From NCBI GenBank assembly GCA_003222135.1, contig QHUM01000050.1, positions 62,001 through 126,000 on the forward strand: DNA of 64,000 nucleotides, given 5' to 3'. Of this stretch, positions 53,310 to 62,443 are shown piece after piece. Numbering within the stretch: the stretch's first letter is position 1; each line of letters opens with the position of its first letter. Made by a program: the position numbers and the translations under genes. A model generated the notes under the pieces. The model was not told where the DNA came from. It did no database searches and saw only the letters and a list, made by a program, of their open reading frames with translations. Source of the DNA: Gemmatimonadota bacterium. Its GTDB lineage: Bacteria; Gemmatimonadota; Gemmatimonadetes; Gemmatimonadales; GWC2-71-9.

Positions 53310-54047
53310 GTGGGCTTGGCATTCGCCCGTTTCCACCCAGAGCAGCTTCAATGGATTGGCCCAGACCCGTGTACGACAGTCGGTCCCGCCGGAGTGGACC
53401 CGGGCCTCCGACGCCACCTTCGTGACGTGCGGAGCGAGGTGATCGTCAAGGTCATAGCGACGCTCGAGCGGACTGAGCCTTTGCGTACCGGTGCCGCCTC
53501 AACCGATGCCGGTGCTGGCAACGCTGCGATTGACTCTGTGGCAAGGCCGAACGCGTCGTACGTACTCTTGGCGGTGATTCTTGACACGCTCGCCTCAGCC
53601 CGGGACAACGGCGTTCTGATCTCCGCCCGCGCAGCATCGCTTCTAGCGGCTCGCCCAAAGGGGCTTGACGTTATCGATGGTGGACTCAAGTTGGTGGCGA
53701 CTCGCATGGGACAGATGAAGAAGGTGAGCCTCGGGGAGGCGGGGCAACTGGTCGGTCTGTCGGAAGGCCTATCCCACGTTCCGAGGCAGGAACACAAACC
53801 GTTTCGAGCAGACGGCGCGCTCCGCGCTCTCTGCGCTTTGCGAGCCGCCGAGCCTACCCCCGGGCCCGCAAGAGGATTCGTGTCCTCGCTCCGTGGCAGC
53901 ATAACGGCGAGCCTGCTTGCAAGCATGGAACAACGTCGAAGAGGGTGGTCGGCTGGCGAAAGTGAGAGCTTCTTGGAAGGTTGGCAGAGCCGCGACGAGG
54001 TTACTGACATTCGGGAGCAACTCGCTCGGGCGCGCAGCCTCCCTTAA
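53310..54047 (+). CDS. Hypothetical protein
   Basis: An open frame of 245 codons. The first 40 residues look non-coding in composition; GTG 53439 (VIVKVIATLERTEPLRTG) is a plausible later start. The middle is helical (YVLLAVILDTLASARDNGVL, GLDVIDGGLKLVATRMGQMK), as is the end (SLLASMEQRRRGWSAGESES). There is no signal peptide, membrane helix or known motif. An opposite-strand frame of 220 codons overlaps it, but its serine/arginine-rich composition looks like a shadow. The 3' end overlaps the acyl-CoA synthetase fragment. The gene assignment is uncertain. Confidence 0.4.
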   Translation: MGLAFARFHPEQLQWIGPDPCTTVGPAGVDPGLRRHLRDVRSEVIVKVIATLERTEPLRTGAASTDAGAGNAAIDSVARPNASYVLLAVILDTLASARDNGVLISARAASLLAARPKGLDVIDGGLKLVATRMGQMKKVSLGEAGQLVGLSEGLSHVPRQEHKPFRADGALRALCALRAAEPTPGPARGFVSSLRGSITASLLASMEQRRRGWSAGESESFLEGWQSRDEVTDIREQLARARSLP

Positions 54048-54264
54048 GGGCGCAAACCACATAGCAAGCCCACCGCTCACCCCTCGACCGCAGTCGTGGG
54101 ATCCGCCTTCCGCGTACACCCCCCCGTTCGATCAGCTGTTTGTAATTCTTCTCCACTGCGCGCCGCTTCACCTTGAGCGTGGGGGTCAGCTCCCCCGACT
54201 CGATCGTGAAGTCCCGCTCGATCAGCACCACGTTCTTCGGGATCTCACCCTCCAGATCGCGCAA
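54001..54264 (-). pseudogene. C-terminal fragment of a long-chain acyl-CoA synthetase
   Basis: The short frame reads IPKNVVLIERDFTIESGELT followed by PTLKVKRRAVEKNYKQLIER. This is the highly conserved end of AMP-forming long-chain fatty-acid-CoA ligases (FadD15 type; the lysine after PT is the catalytic one of the family). Only about 45 residues of homology remain, roughly 54130-54260. The bases on both sides belong to unrelated reading frames. It is a relic carried into or cut by the island's rearrangements. Confidence 0.8.
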
Positions 54265-54342
54265 GCTCGCCGACTACCTCGCGTTCCCTCGTGCGACGAC
54301 GGGCGAGGCTGGAATTCGGGCTCGACTCCTGTTGCCCGGCTA

Positions 54343-55713
54343 TTACCTGGACGGCTCTCGACCTACCTGGTTTGCTTCCCCTTCGGGAATAGGCATCCGC
54401 CCCCCCAGCATCCGAACAGTATTCCGATGCACGCCAATCCGTTCCGCCGCCCTACCGACGTGACCGCCGCTCATCCACAATGCCCACTGAATCAGACGCA
54501 CCTTCGTCGCCCGATCCATCCGCCGGTCATACCGGAGCGGCACTTGCATCTCCTCCGGTAAGTGACACACATCCAGCTCCTCGTAGCCCCGCGCCAGGAG
54601 ATATCCCCGCTTCACCACTTCGCGGAGATCGCGCAGGTTCGCCGGGTACGGTGCAACCTCCAACAGGGACAGCGCCTCGGGGGTGAATCGGGTCGGACCG
54701 TCGGCGGCGTGGGTCATGGCTGGACACTGACTGAGAAAGTACTGGGCAAAGGAGGCGATCTCATCGCGCCGCTCATCGAGCGTCGGCACGTGGACGATGC
54801 AGTGGCCCAGCCGCGAGCGCACGTTCGCGCGCATCCTTCCCGTTGCCACCATGCGGTCGAGCTCTTCCTCCACTCCCACCAACACGGAGCACGTCACCGG
54901 TACATCCCGCTCCGAGCCGACCGGCCGGTACACGCGTCGTTCCAGCGCCCGAATCAACTTAGCCTGCTCGCTGCGGCGCAACAGGTGGAACTCGTCGATG
55001 AGGAACGTGCCCCCTTCCGCCTCGGCGAGCAGCCCGCGGTGCCGCGACATAGCGCCGGTGAACGCACCTCGTACATGTCCGAAGAGCTGATCGAGCGCGA
55101 GGCCGGGCTCGACCTCGCCAGCCGACATGTCGATAAACGCGCCACGCCGCCCGCTCAATTCGTGCAGCGCTTCCGCTAGGTACGACTTACCTGTGCCCGT
55201 CGCCCCCTCGAACACGACGGTCTCCGCCGGCGCGAACCGCCGAACCCGTTCCACGACCTCGGCCATGATGGGCGAGACCGCCACGGCCTTCTGCAGCAGG
55301 CTCGAACGAAAGCATTGCTGGACGAGGGGGCCAGGGGACGCCGCGACAACGTCCCGATGGAGGCTGTTGCGCGCCTGCGAGGCCGCTGCTGAACCAACGT
55401 TGGGGACGGTGTAGCTCCCGACGTCGTAATCGAAGTGATCCCGGGCTCCCTGCATTGGTTGGACCAAGTCTATCCGACCGGCTCGCACGCCAGGGTCGTC
55501 CAGCGCGGTGTAATCCCAGCGCCCGTTCTTGACGAAGTGGTCGAATTGGAACGGCGTCTTGGCGACCGCGGCGAGCACCGTGCCGTGGCCGGTCGTGTCG
55601 TCCACGACGAACGCCTCCCCGCCGCTTCGCGGAGCTTGATCCGGGAAACCACCGCCGTTTGGAGGCCTTTCGGTGGGCTCGGCAGCTCGATTAGGACGTC
55701 GTCCACGCGGCAC
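54343..55713 (-). CDS. Sigma-54-type AAA+ activator with atypical N-terminus
   Basis: Up to 456 residues. The AAA+ region (about 150-390) has Walker A (FEGATGTGKSY), the sigma-54 contact loop GHVRGAFTGA, Walker B (GGTFLIDEFHLL), the R-finger region and YPANLRDLREVVKRG. A C-terminal Fis-type helix-turn-helix (WALWMSGGHVGRAAERIGVH, RNTVRML) follows. The first 45 residues are read from the GspE fragment in another frame and are probably not translated. Residues about 45-140 (FVVDDTTGHGTVLAAVAKTP, RWDYTALDDPGVRAGRIDLV) form no domain I recognise. It is likely a DNA-binding activator; its target promoter is not visible. The true start is unclear and could be near 55585. Confidence 0.75.
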   Translation of the reverse strand: MPRGRRPNRAAEPTERPPNGGGFPDQAPRSGGEAFVVDDTTGHGTVLAAVAKTPFQFDHFVKNGRWDYTALDDPGVRAGRIDLVQPMQGARDHFDYDVGSYTVPNVGSAAASQARNSLHRDVVAASPGPLVQQCFRSSLLQKAVAVSPIMAEVVERVRRFAPAETVVFEGATGTGKSYLAEALHELSGRRGAFIDMSAGEVEPGLALDQLFGHVRGAFTGAMSRHRGLLAEAEGGTFLIDEFHLLRRSEQAKLIRALERRVYRPVGSERDVPVTCSVLVGVEEELDRMVATGRMRANVRSRLGHCIVHVPTLDERRDEIASFAQYFLSQCPAMTHAADGPTRFTPEALSLLEVAPYPANLRDLREVVKRGYLLARGYEELDVCHLPEEMQVPLRYDRRMDRATKVRLIQWALWMSGGHVGRAAERIGVHRNTVRMLGGRMPIPEGEANQVGREPSR

Positions 55714-56159
55714 CGCGCCGAGAGCCCCTCCGTCGTCGACTCGAGGTGAATGTCGGAGGCCCGCGCCTCGTGCGCCTCCCGGATCAGCAGGTTGACGAAG
55801 CGGATGACGGGGGGCTGATTCGCTAGGTCCCGCGCGTCGGCGAACTGATCGCTCGGGATGTCCGACGTCGGTCCGAGCTCGGCATCGAGGTCCTGTATCA
55901 GCTCGAGCACTGACTCGGACGCGGCGAACGTGCGGCGAATCCCCTCGACCACCTCCTCCCGGGAGGCGACCACCAGTTCCACCGGCCGACCGTAGGTCAG
56001 CTCAAGGTCGTCCACCACCTCGCGCCCCGGCTCGGCGGCAGCCGCGACGCGCAACCGATCGCCTTCCACCACGAGGGGGAGGATCCCCCAATACTCGAGG
56101 TACGCTGGCTCAAAGGACTCGGCGAACGGGAGCGTCGACACGAGCGCGTCCGGGACCAT
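55470..56159 (-). pseudogene. N-terminal fragment of a GspE/PilB-type secretion ATPase
   Basis: ATG 56159 is preceded by GGAGG at 8 bases. The frame reads a MshEN-like domain (FEPAYLEYWGILPLVVEGDR, YGRPVELVVASREEVVEGIR) and then the T2SSE N-domain hallmark PPVIRFVNLLIREAHEARAS followed by DIHLE and VVSRIKL. Homology stops there, just before the expected Walker A. The last 50 residues (RRSSWTTRPATARCSPRSPR) are out-of-frame translation of the activator gene. The ATPase core, arginine finger and zinc module are missing. It cannot power a type II or type IV pilus machine. It is either a dead fragment or a truncated adaptor domain. Confidence 0.75.
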
Positions 56160-56285
56160 GGTGCACACCTCCCGACGGGAGAGCGTTTGCGTTCTGCACG
56201 TAGCTTGCGCACCACACCGTGCGCAATCGAGCATTCACCCGACATGCACTCACCCGACAGCGGCGTCGGGTAAGCACCGGACGCG

Positions 56286-56966
56286 TCAAGCGCCGGTGAT
56301 CTGCTCCCGAACGGCGTAGCGGACGAGACCAGCGATGTCGTGGAGGTCGAGCTTCCGCATCAGGCGCGTCCGGTGCGTCTCGACCGTCTTGCGGGTGATG
56401 CCGAGCGCCGCCGCGATCTCTCGGGTGGTCTTCCCCTCGGCGATGAGGAGTAGCACCTCGCGCTCGCGGGGCGAGAGGGCCCGCCGGCCTGCCGCGCGAG
56501 CGGCGGGCAGGGCGCTCCGCATGACGGCATCGTAGCCGGGGCTGATGTAGGTCACGCCACGCACGGCGGCCTGGATCGCCGCAACCAGCTCCGCCGCGGC
56601 CCCTCCCTTTTCGACGAAGCCGTGCACGCCGAGCGTCATACCCTCAAGTACGAAACCGTGGTCGGCCCGGCCGGTCATCAGCACCAGCGCACTGGTGGCG
56701 GAAGCGGTGAGCAGCACCCGAGCGGCGTCGAGACCGTTGCGTTTGGGCATGACCACGTCGAGTACCACGACGTCCGGACGTGTGACCTGGGCGACGCGGA
56801 CGGCCTCGTCGCCATCGCGCGCGACGCCCACGACTGCAAATCCGGACCGCTCGAGCAACGCGCGCATTCCCTCGAGGACCAACGCCTCATCGTCGGCGAT
56901 CACCACGCGAATCGGCCGATGCACCCGACCTGGTGGACGCCGCCGCAAGCCTCTTGATCGGTTCAA
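56286..56966 (-). CDS. NarL/FixJ-family response regulator (REC-LuxR HTH)
   Basis: A regulator of up to 226 residues. After a basic leader the REC domain has ADDE at the pocket, D70 (DVVVLDVVMPKRNG), LVLMTGRAD and lysine in FVEKGGAAAEL. The LuxR HTH lies near the C-terminus (LSPREREVLLLIAEGKTTRE, KTVETHRTRLMRKL). GTG 56924 (VHRPIRVVIADD) is a possible start closer to the domain. It is the only two-component regulator in the island, and no kinase accompanies it. It might be fed by a chromosomal kinase, for instance one from the block at 457-34360. It could regulate the cargo genes on its left. Confidence 0.88.
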   Translation of the reverse strand: MNRSRGLRRRPPGRVHRPIRVVIADDEALVLEGMRALLERSGFAVVGVARDGDEAVRVAQVTRPDVVVLDVVMPKRNGLDAARVLLTASATSALVLMTGRADHGFVLEGMTLGVHGFVEKGGAAAELVAAIQAAVRGVTYISPGYDAVMRSALPAARAAGRRALSPREREVLLLIAEGKTTREIAAALGITRKTVETHRTRLMRKLDLHDIAGLVRYAVREQITGA

Positions 56967-57395
56967 CGGGAACTCCTACTGTTGCTCCGCCTCCCCAACG
57001 GCAGGTGAGTCTGCATCAGGGAGAGCCATGGGCGAGGGACCCTCCACGCTCCCAGAGGACATGAAGCGTGGCCTGACCGCGCCGCAACATGATGGCCTCC
57101 GTCATCGACGAAGGACGTGAATCATGCTGTCGCGGTCCGCAAGACAGACGGGGGCGGGACCCTAGGGTGGCGGAAGCTGAGTCACGCTGGTTGTGCGCTG
57201 ACGATCACCGGCGCTCAGGGAGCATACGCTTGTCGCGGGATGGCCGACCGTAACGCATCTCACTAGCCCGCCGGTGGCCAGTCTTTCCGGCCATACGGAA
57301 CGTGCGCGTTCCCCTGCGGCGACCCGGCACCCAGATCCAGCTCGATGACGACCACCCGAGCCCGTGAGATGGGGGAGGCAAGACGCCACTTTCTG

Positions 57396-57501
57396 AGCAC
57401 AAATCCACATCTGCACTGATTTGTGTGCTGTTCTCGGTTGTGCAAGCAAGTGGCGAGATATCGGTGCACGTGCCGGTGCACGTGCACATCGATATCTCGC
57501 C
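57396..57501. repeat. Two inverted repeats (hairpins) upstream of xis-int
   Basis: The first pairs AGCACAAATC (57396-57405) with GATTTGTGTGCT (57418-57429). The second is long: GGCGAGATATCG plus GTGCACGTGC (57452-57473) pairs with 57478-57501, with only a two-base AT bulge and a four-base CGGT loop. No T-run follows either, so they are not ordinary terminators. They may be recombinase, excisionase or transfer-origin structures. Confidence 0.75.
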
Positions 57502-57580
57502 AGACCGCCCATTCGCGCCCGGCGGGCGCTCAAGGGCACCCCGCTCCAATGACACACCATCCCAATGAGACGCTCGCCAC

Positions 57581-57670
57581 CGTGCAGGAGTACTCAAGTG
57601 AGAGGGACTCACATCCCCGCCCCGCTGGCACGCTGAGCCCCGTGCGGGACTACTTATAGGTAGAGGGGAC
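57581..57670 (+). promoter_or_regulatory. Imperfect direct repeat before the excisionase gene (possible operator)
   Basis: Two related sequences, 57581-57608 and 57641-57670, start 60 bases apart. They share CGTGC-R-GGA-S-TACT near the left and AGAGGG near the right. The second copy ends 22 bases before the ATG of the excisionase-like gene. Spacing and position suggest binding sites for the excisionase or another regulator. No protein was matched. Confidence 0.4.
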
Positions 57671-57691
57671 CGTCTCGCGCTTTCCAGGACC

Positions 57692-57993
57692 ATGGCCGAC
57701 CGCCGCACCGCCAACGGGCTGACCCGCTTCGACCCCGATCAGGGGCTCCTCGCGCTTTCTGGTCGAGAACCCGACGCCACCGTCGCCGACAGGCGGCGCG
57801 TAAACACCCCGCCGGCGCAGTCGCCCATCGGCTATCCACCCGACGCGATTCTCACGCAAGAGCAGGTTGCTGCATGGCTCGGCATCTCGACACGGACGCT
57901 GCGGAAGCTGCCGATCAGGCGCTGGACGTCGAGCCGGCGCTTGGTTCGCTACGTCGCGCGCCACGTGTTACAGTACCTCGAGGAGCAAGCCAC

Positions 57994-57997
<4 letters not shown>
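57692..57997 (+). CDS. Excisionase-like helix-turn-helix protein
   Basis: A 101-residue protein. The C-terminal half carries a winged-helix motif of the HTH_17/MerR-like excisionase type (LTQEQVAAWLGISTRTLRK, then LVRYVARHVLQYLEEQ). The first 50 residues are polar and probably flexible. Its stop overlaps the ATG of the integrase gene (ATGA), so the two are translated together. Small proteins of this kind bend DNA at att sites and direct the integrase toward excision, and can repress their own promoter. The imperfect repeats just upstream are candidate sites. Confidence 0.8.
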
Positions 57998-59123
<1,126 letters not shown>

Positions 59124-59205
59124 GGACACCTGGGAACGTAACGGATTCAACGATTTTCCGGTAATCGGTTCTGACGGCTGCTCTGTGACATACCGCGGCC
59201 CGTGC

Positions 59206-60741
59206 TCAACGCGGCGCCGGGGCGCGCGGCTCGAGCGAGAGCACGACCGCGCGCGTCGCGTGGTTGCGGCGAGGGTTGATCACGTGTGCCAGCTCGTCAC
59301 CCAGGCTCGGACCGATGACCGCGTCCCGCCTGAGGCGCGCTCCGAGCGCCCGCTCGAGCCGTGCCTCGTCCACTTCAACGGAGTCGCTGTATAAGATCAG
59401 GTAGTTGGCGGGCGGGTTCGCCGCACGCACCGCCTGGGCGTCCTGCACCACCCGCGTCCTGTCCTCGAATACGAACACTTGCGGCCGCGGTTGACCCAGA
59501 TAATAGCCTGGGACGGGGAAGCCGTACGTATACTCCGCAACCACTACGCCCGTCGCATCGTGTCTCGCTTGGACGAATACGAGCGGCGCGACTCGGTCTT
59601 TCTTCCCGTACACGAACGCCGCGGCGACGACCAGAACGCTGTTCACGGCCCAGTAGTACGTCCACAGCGCGCGATACGCCGACCGCCACGCACGCCGCGC
59701 GAACCACGTCTCGACAACCTGAAAGCCGAGCGCCGCGAGCAAGATGATGATGGGGAGCACGGGGAGAAGAAACCGCTCCTGCCGATTGGCGATCACGCTG
59801 ATGGCCAAGAGGAAGGTGAGCGTCGGGACGCCGAGTAACGGGGAATGTGTGCCGCCGCGGGCGGCCGCCGCCGCGAACAAGACCGAGAACGGGGGGATGA
59901 AGATGCCCAGCAGCGCGGCCGCGTACGTCCACGGCTCGCCTTGGGGGTAACTGCCCTGCGGCGTGAGCGCCTCCGCGGGCCAGTGGAAGAGCGGTCCGTA
60001 ATAGCTCCGGAACGAGTACCACCACTCGTGATTGATCAGGTGGTTGCTGAACCCTTGGAGCGTCAAGACGGCCGCCAGGCTCAGGACGAAGTGGGCCCGG
60101 CGCCACCCGAGGCGTGGCCGGCACACCACCATCAAGGCGAAGGGTGCGACGAACGGAATCAGGGGGAACCGCAGCACGAGGGCAACGCCAAGCGCCATCC
60201 CTGAAAGCGCGGCGAACATCGCGCCGCGCCGCTCCCCCTCCGCCCGGAGTGCCCAATAGACGGCGGCGAGGAGGGGCACCTGGCACACGGTCTCCTCGAA
60301 CTGGTGAACGGAGGTGATCGGGAGGACGAAGCAGGTCGCGACCAGGAGACCGCCGAGCCGGGCGGCCCGGAGCGAGGCGATGCGTTCGAGCATCCGATAG
60401 ACGAAGTAGATGTCGAGCACGGAGAAAGCGGCCTGCAGCAGCCGGATTACGAGCATCTGGTGGTGAGGACTTGAATCGCCCACCGCCTCCATCGCCCGCA
60501 TGACCAGCGCGACCGCGCCGGGGTAGAGGATCGAGCGTCGGTGCGCGACTTCAAGGCCTTGTCCGCTTGCGAGGCGTTCCGCCGCGTCAACCAGGACGTG
60601 ATGGTCGTCTACCGCAAGGAACCCCTGGCTGAAGATCGCGGTGATGAGCCGCAGCGCGGCCCCGAGGATGAGAACCGTAATGAACGGGTGTTCCTCGAAC
60701 GCGCGGCGCAGCGCCGCCGCGCTGGTGCGCATCGGCATCAT
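59206..60741 (-). CDS. GT-C type membrane glycosyltransferase (GT22/mannosyltransferase-like)
   Basis: A 511-residue protein with about nine membrane helices. The first large loop carries the acidic motif FLAVDDHHVLVDAAERLASG. The central region has NHEWWYSFRSYYGPLFHWPA, and a late segment, IANRQERFLLPVLPIIILLA, resembles the HKExRFL..P motif of Alg9/PIG-B-type enzymes. These use polyprenyl-phosphate sugars on the outer face of the inner membrane. The C-terminal 130 residues are soluble and probably periplasmic. Bacterial relatives decorate glycolipids or proteins; the acceptor is unknown. It is divergent from the 60851 gene, with 109 bases between them. Confidence 0.8.
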   Translation of the reverse strand: MMPMRTSAAALRRAFEEHPFITVLILGAALRLITAIFSQGFLAVDDHHVLVDAAERLASGQGLEVAHRRSILYPGAVALVMRAMEAVGDSSPHHQMLVIRLLQAAFSVLDIYFVYRMLERIASLRAARLGGLLVATCFVLPITSVHQFEETVCQVPLLAAVYWALRAEGERRGAMFAALSGMALGVALVLRFPLIPFVAPFALMVVCRPRLGWRRAHFVLSLAAVLTLQGFSNHLINHEWWYSFRSYYGPLFHWPAEALTPQGSYPQGEPWTYAAALLGIFIPPFSVLFAAAAARGGTHSPLLGVPTLTFLLAISVIANRQERFLLPVLPIIILLAALGFQVVETWFARRAWRSAYRALWTYYWAVNSVLVVAAAFVYGKKDRVAPLVFVQARHDATGVVVAEYTYGFPVPGYYLGQPRPQVFVFEDRTRVVQDAQAVRAANPPANYLILYSDSVEVDEARLERALGARLRRDAVIGPSLGDELAHVINPRRNHATRAVVLSLEPRAPAPR

Positions 60742-60850
60742 CCAGTATGATCAGCCCTACAGTTCTCGGTGTCCAGCACGCCGCCCCGACCGGGGAGCGA
60801 CGTGACCCCGCACCTCACGGAGTTGACTGGCCCCGCTCGACACCAGCCCC

Positions 60851-62443
60851 TTGACCTGGTCACCTCCCGCGATCGCGTGGAGCGCCGCTCGACCCGTTGG
60901 ATTCGCGCTAGCGCTGCTCACCGTCCAAGCCGGTTCCGGTCGTTGCGTCCAGACACCGAGCGCGACGATCGACACGATCGTCGTCGTCAACCACAACGTC
61001 TTCGATGCGCACACCGGCGCGCCGGAGTTCGTCGCACGCCTCGCGAACGCGCTGCACATGACGACCCGCCCCTGGGTCATCCGCCGCACGATGCTCGTGA
61101 ATCCGCACGACCGCTACGATTCCGCGCAGATCGCCGAGAGCGAGCGCGGGCTCCGCAACCTGTACGTCTTCAGCCGCGTGCGCGTCGACACGACGCGGCT
61201 CGACGGCCGACTCGCGCTGCGCGTGGTGACCAACGACGGCTGGAGCACCAAGCCACAGCTCGGATACGCCTCCGCAGGCGGCGACGTCACCTGGCTTGCG
61301 GGTATCGTCGAAGACAACTTCCTCGGTACCGCGACCTCGCTCGCCGCCGTGTACAACAGGACGCCGGACCGCAGCATCCTCGACTTCAAGTACTTGAGTC
61401 CCCACTTCTTCGGGCGCCGCACGCGGCTCGCGGCCGAATACAATCGCAAGTCCGACGGCTCGTCGGGATCGTGGGAACTCGCCGTGCCCTTCTACGAGAC
61501 CGCCGCGCGCCGCGCGCTCACCCTTGGTGAGACCGCGGCCTCGGAGCGGGTGCTCATCTTCCGCGATGGCGTTCTCGACACCACCCTCCAGCATCGCACC
61601 CTCCGATTCGGCGTCACCGCCGCGTTCGCGCCCCGCGCCACCACTCGGCACTATCTGCGGCTCTGGGTCGCGGGGCAGTGGCGCCGCGAGGACTATGTCT
61701 CCGAGACGAGCGCCGTGTTGCCGCGGTCGGTCTTCGGGACCTTCGGGACAGGGCTCGACGTCGGGTACGTCCGCTATCTGGTGCTGGAGCGTTTCAACTC
61801 GTACGCCCGGCGCGAGGACGTGGACATTTCGCAGCTGGTGCACGTCGGGGTGTGGGCGGCGCCGCGTGCCTGGGGCTACTCCGCTGCGCAGGCCGGGCTC
61901 GGAGTGGAAGCGAGCGCGCAGCTCGCGACCTCGTGGCACGGCGGGTTTGCCCTGCTCAGCGGCGCGGGAGACGGCGTGTTCACGGCGGCCGGCCCCGACT
62001 CGGGCCGCCTTGCGGGCGCGCTGGCGGTCGCGAGTCAGAATCTGCAGCGCCAGACGCTGATCCTGCGTCTCGAGGGCGCGCGGCTCCGCCGGCCCGCGCC
62101 GGGCACCGAGTTCGACTTGTCCGTCAGACAGAACGGCCCGCGCGTGTTCGGGATCCACCAATTCACGGGCACGCGGACGGCGTGGCTCGCCCTCGAGGAC
62201 CGGGTACTCGTGGCGGACGAAGTCGGGGGGCTGTTCGGGCTGGGGGTGGCGCCGTTCGTCGATTACGGCGGCGCCTGGTATGCGGACGAGCGCCCGCGGC
62301 TGGGCGGCGACGTCGGCGTCGCGCTACGGATCGGACCGACACGCGCCGTCAGAAGCGACGTCGCCGAGATCGCGATCGGATACCGCTTCGGGGCAGGGTT
62401 CACGGGCAGCCGCTGGGGGGTCGCCGTCCGGAAGGCATCCTAG
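60851..62443 (+). CDS. Outer membrane beta-barrel protein, POTRA-like domain plus barrel (BamA/TamA-like)
   Basis: About 530 residues from a TTG; no ATG or GTG is in frame near the domain start. A signal-like segment (PVGFALALLTVQAG) is followed by a POTRA-like region (IDTIVVVNHNVFDA, PWVIRRTMLVNPHDRYD, ESERGLRNLYVFSRVRVDT). About 380 residues of alternating amphipathic strands follow, ending in an aromatic-rich last strand (EIAIGYRFGAGFTGSRWGVA). With a single POTRA it is smaller than BamA. It may be a TamA/ShlB-type transporter or a lineage-specific barrel. It sits in the outer membrane. Its TAG stop overlaps the TAG of cysG on the other strand inside the palindrome CCTAGG. Confidence 0.8.
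   Translation: MTWSPPAIAWSAARPVGFALALLTVQAGSGRCVQTPSATIDTIVVVNHNVFDAHTGAPEFVARLANALHMTTRPWVIRRTMLVNPHDRYDSAQIAESERGLRNLYVFSRVRVDTTRLDGRLALRVVTNDGWSTKPQLGYASAGGDVTWLAGIVEDNFLGTATSLAAVYNRTPDRSILDFKYLSPHFFGRRTRLAAEYNRKSDGSSGSWELAVPFYETAARRALTLGETAASERVLIFRDGVLDTTLQHRTLRFGVTAAFAPRATTRHYLRLWVAGQWRREDYVSETSAVLPRSVFGTFGTGLDVGYVRYLVLERFNSYARREDVDISQLVHVGVWAAPRAWGYSAAQAGLGVEASAQLATSWHGGFALLSGAGDGVFTAAGPDSGRLAGALAVASQNLQRQTLILRLEGARLRRPAPGTEFDLSVRQNGPRVFGIHQFTGTRTAWLALEDRVLVADEVGGLFGLGVAPFVDYGGAWYADERPRLGGDVGVALRIGPTRAVRSDVAEIAIGYRFGAGFTGSRWGVAVRKAS

Larger units (their letters stand above)
56967..57691. other. Non-coding regulatory stretch before excisionase and integrase genes
   Basis: Seven hundred and twenty-five bases with no convincing gene. 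Opposite-strand frames such as 57205-57714 have shadow-like composition. It contains two inverted repeats (57396-57501) and an imperfect direct repeat (57581-57670), described separately. It therefore probably holds the control region for excision and integration. Confidence 0.55.

Noticed and set aside
53348..54010. Reverse-strand frame of 220 codons as the real gene in this stretch
   Set aside because: Rich in Ser, Arg and Pro without secondary-structure pattern; the forward frame has better helical periodicity. Neither is certain.
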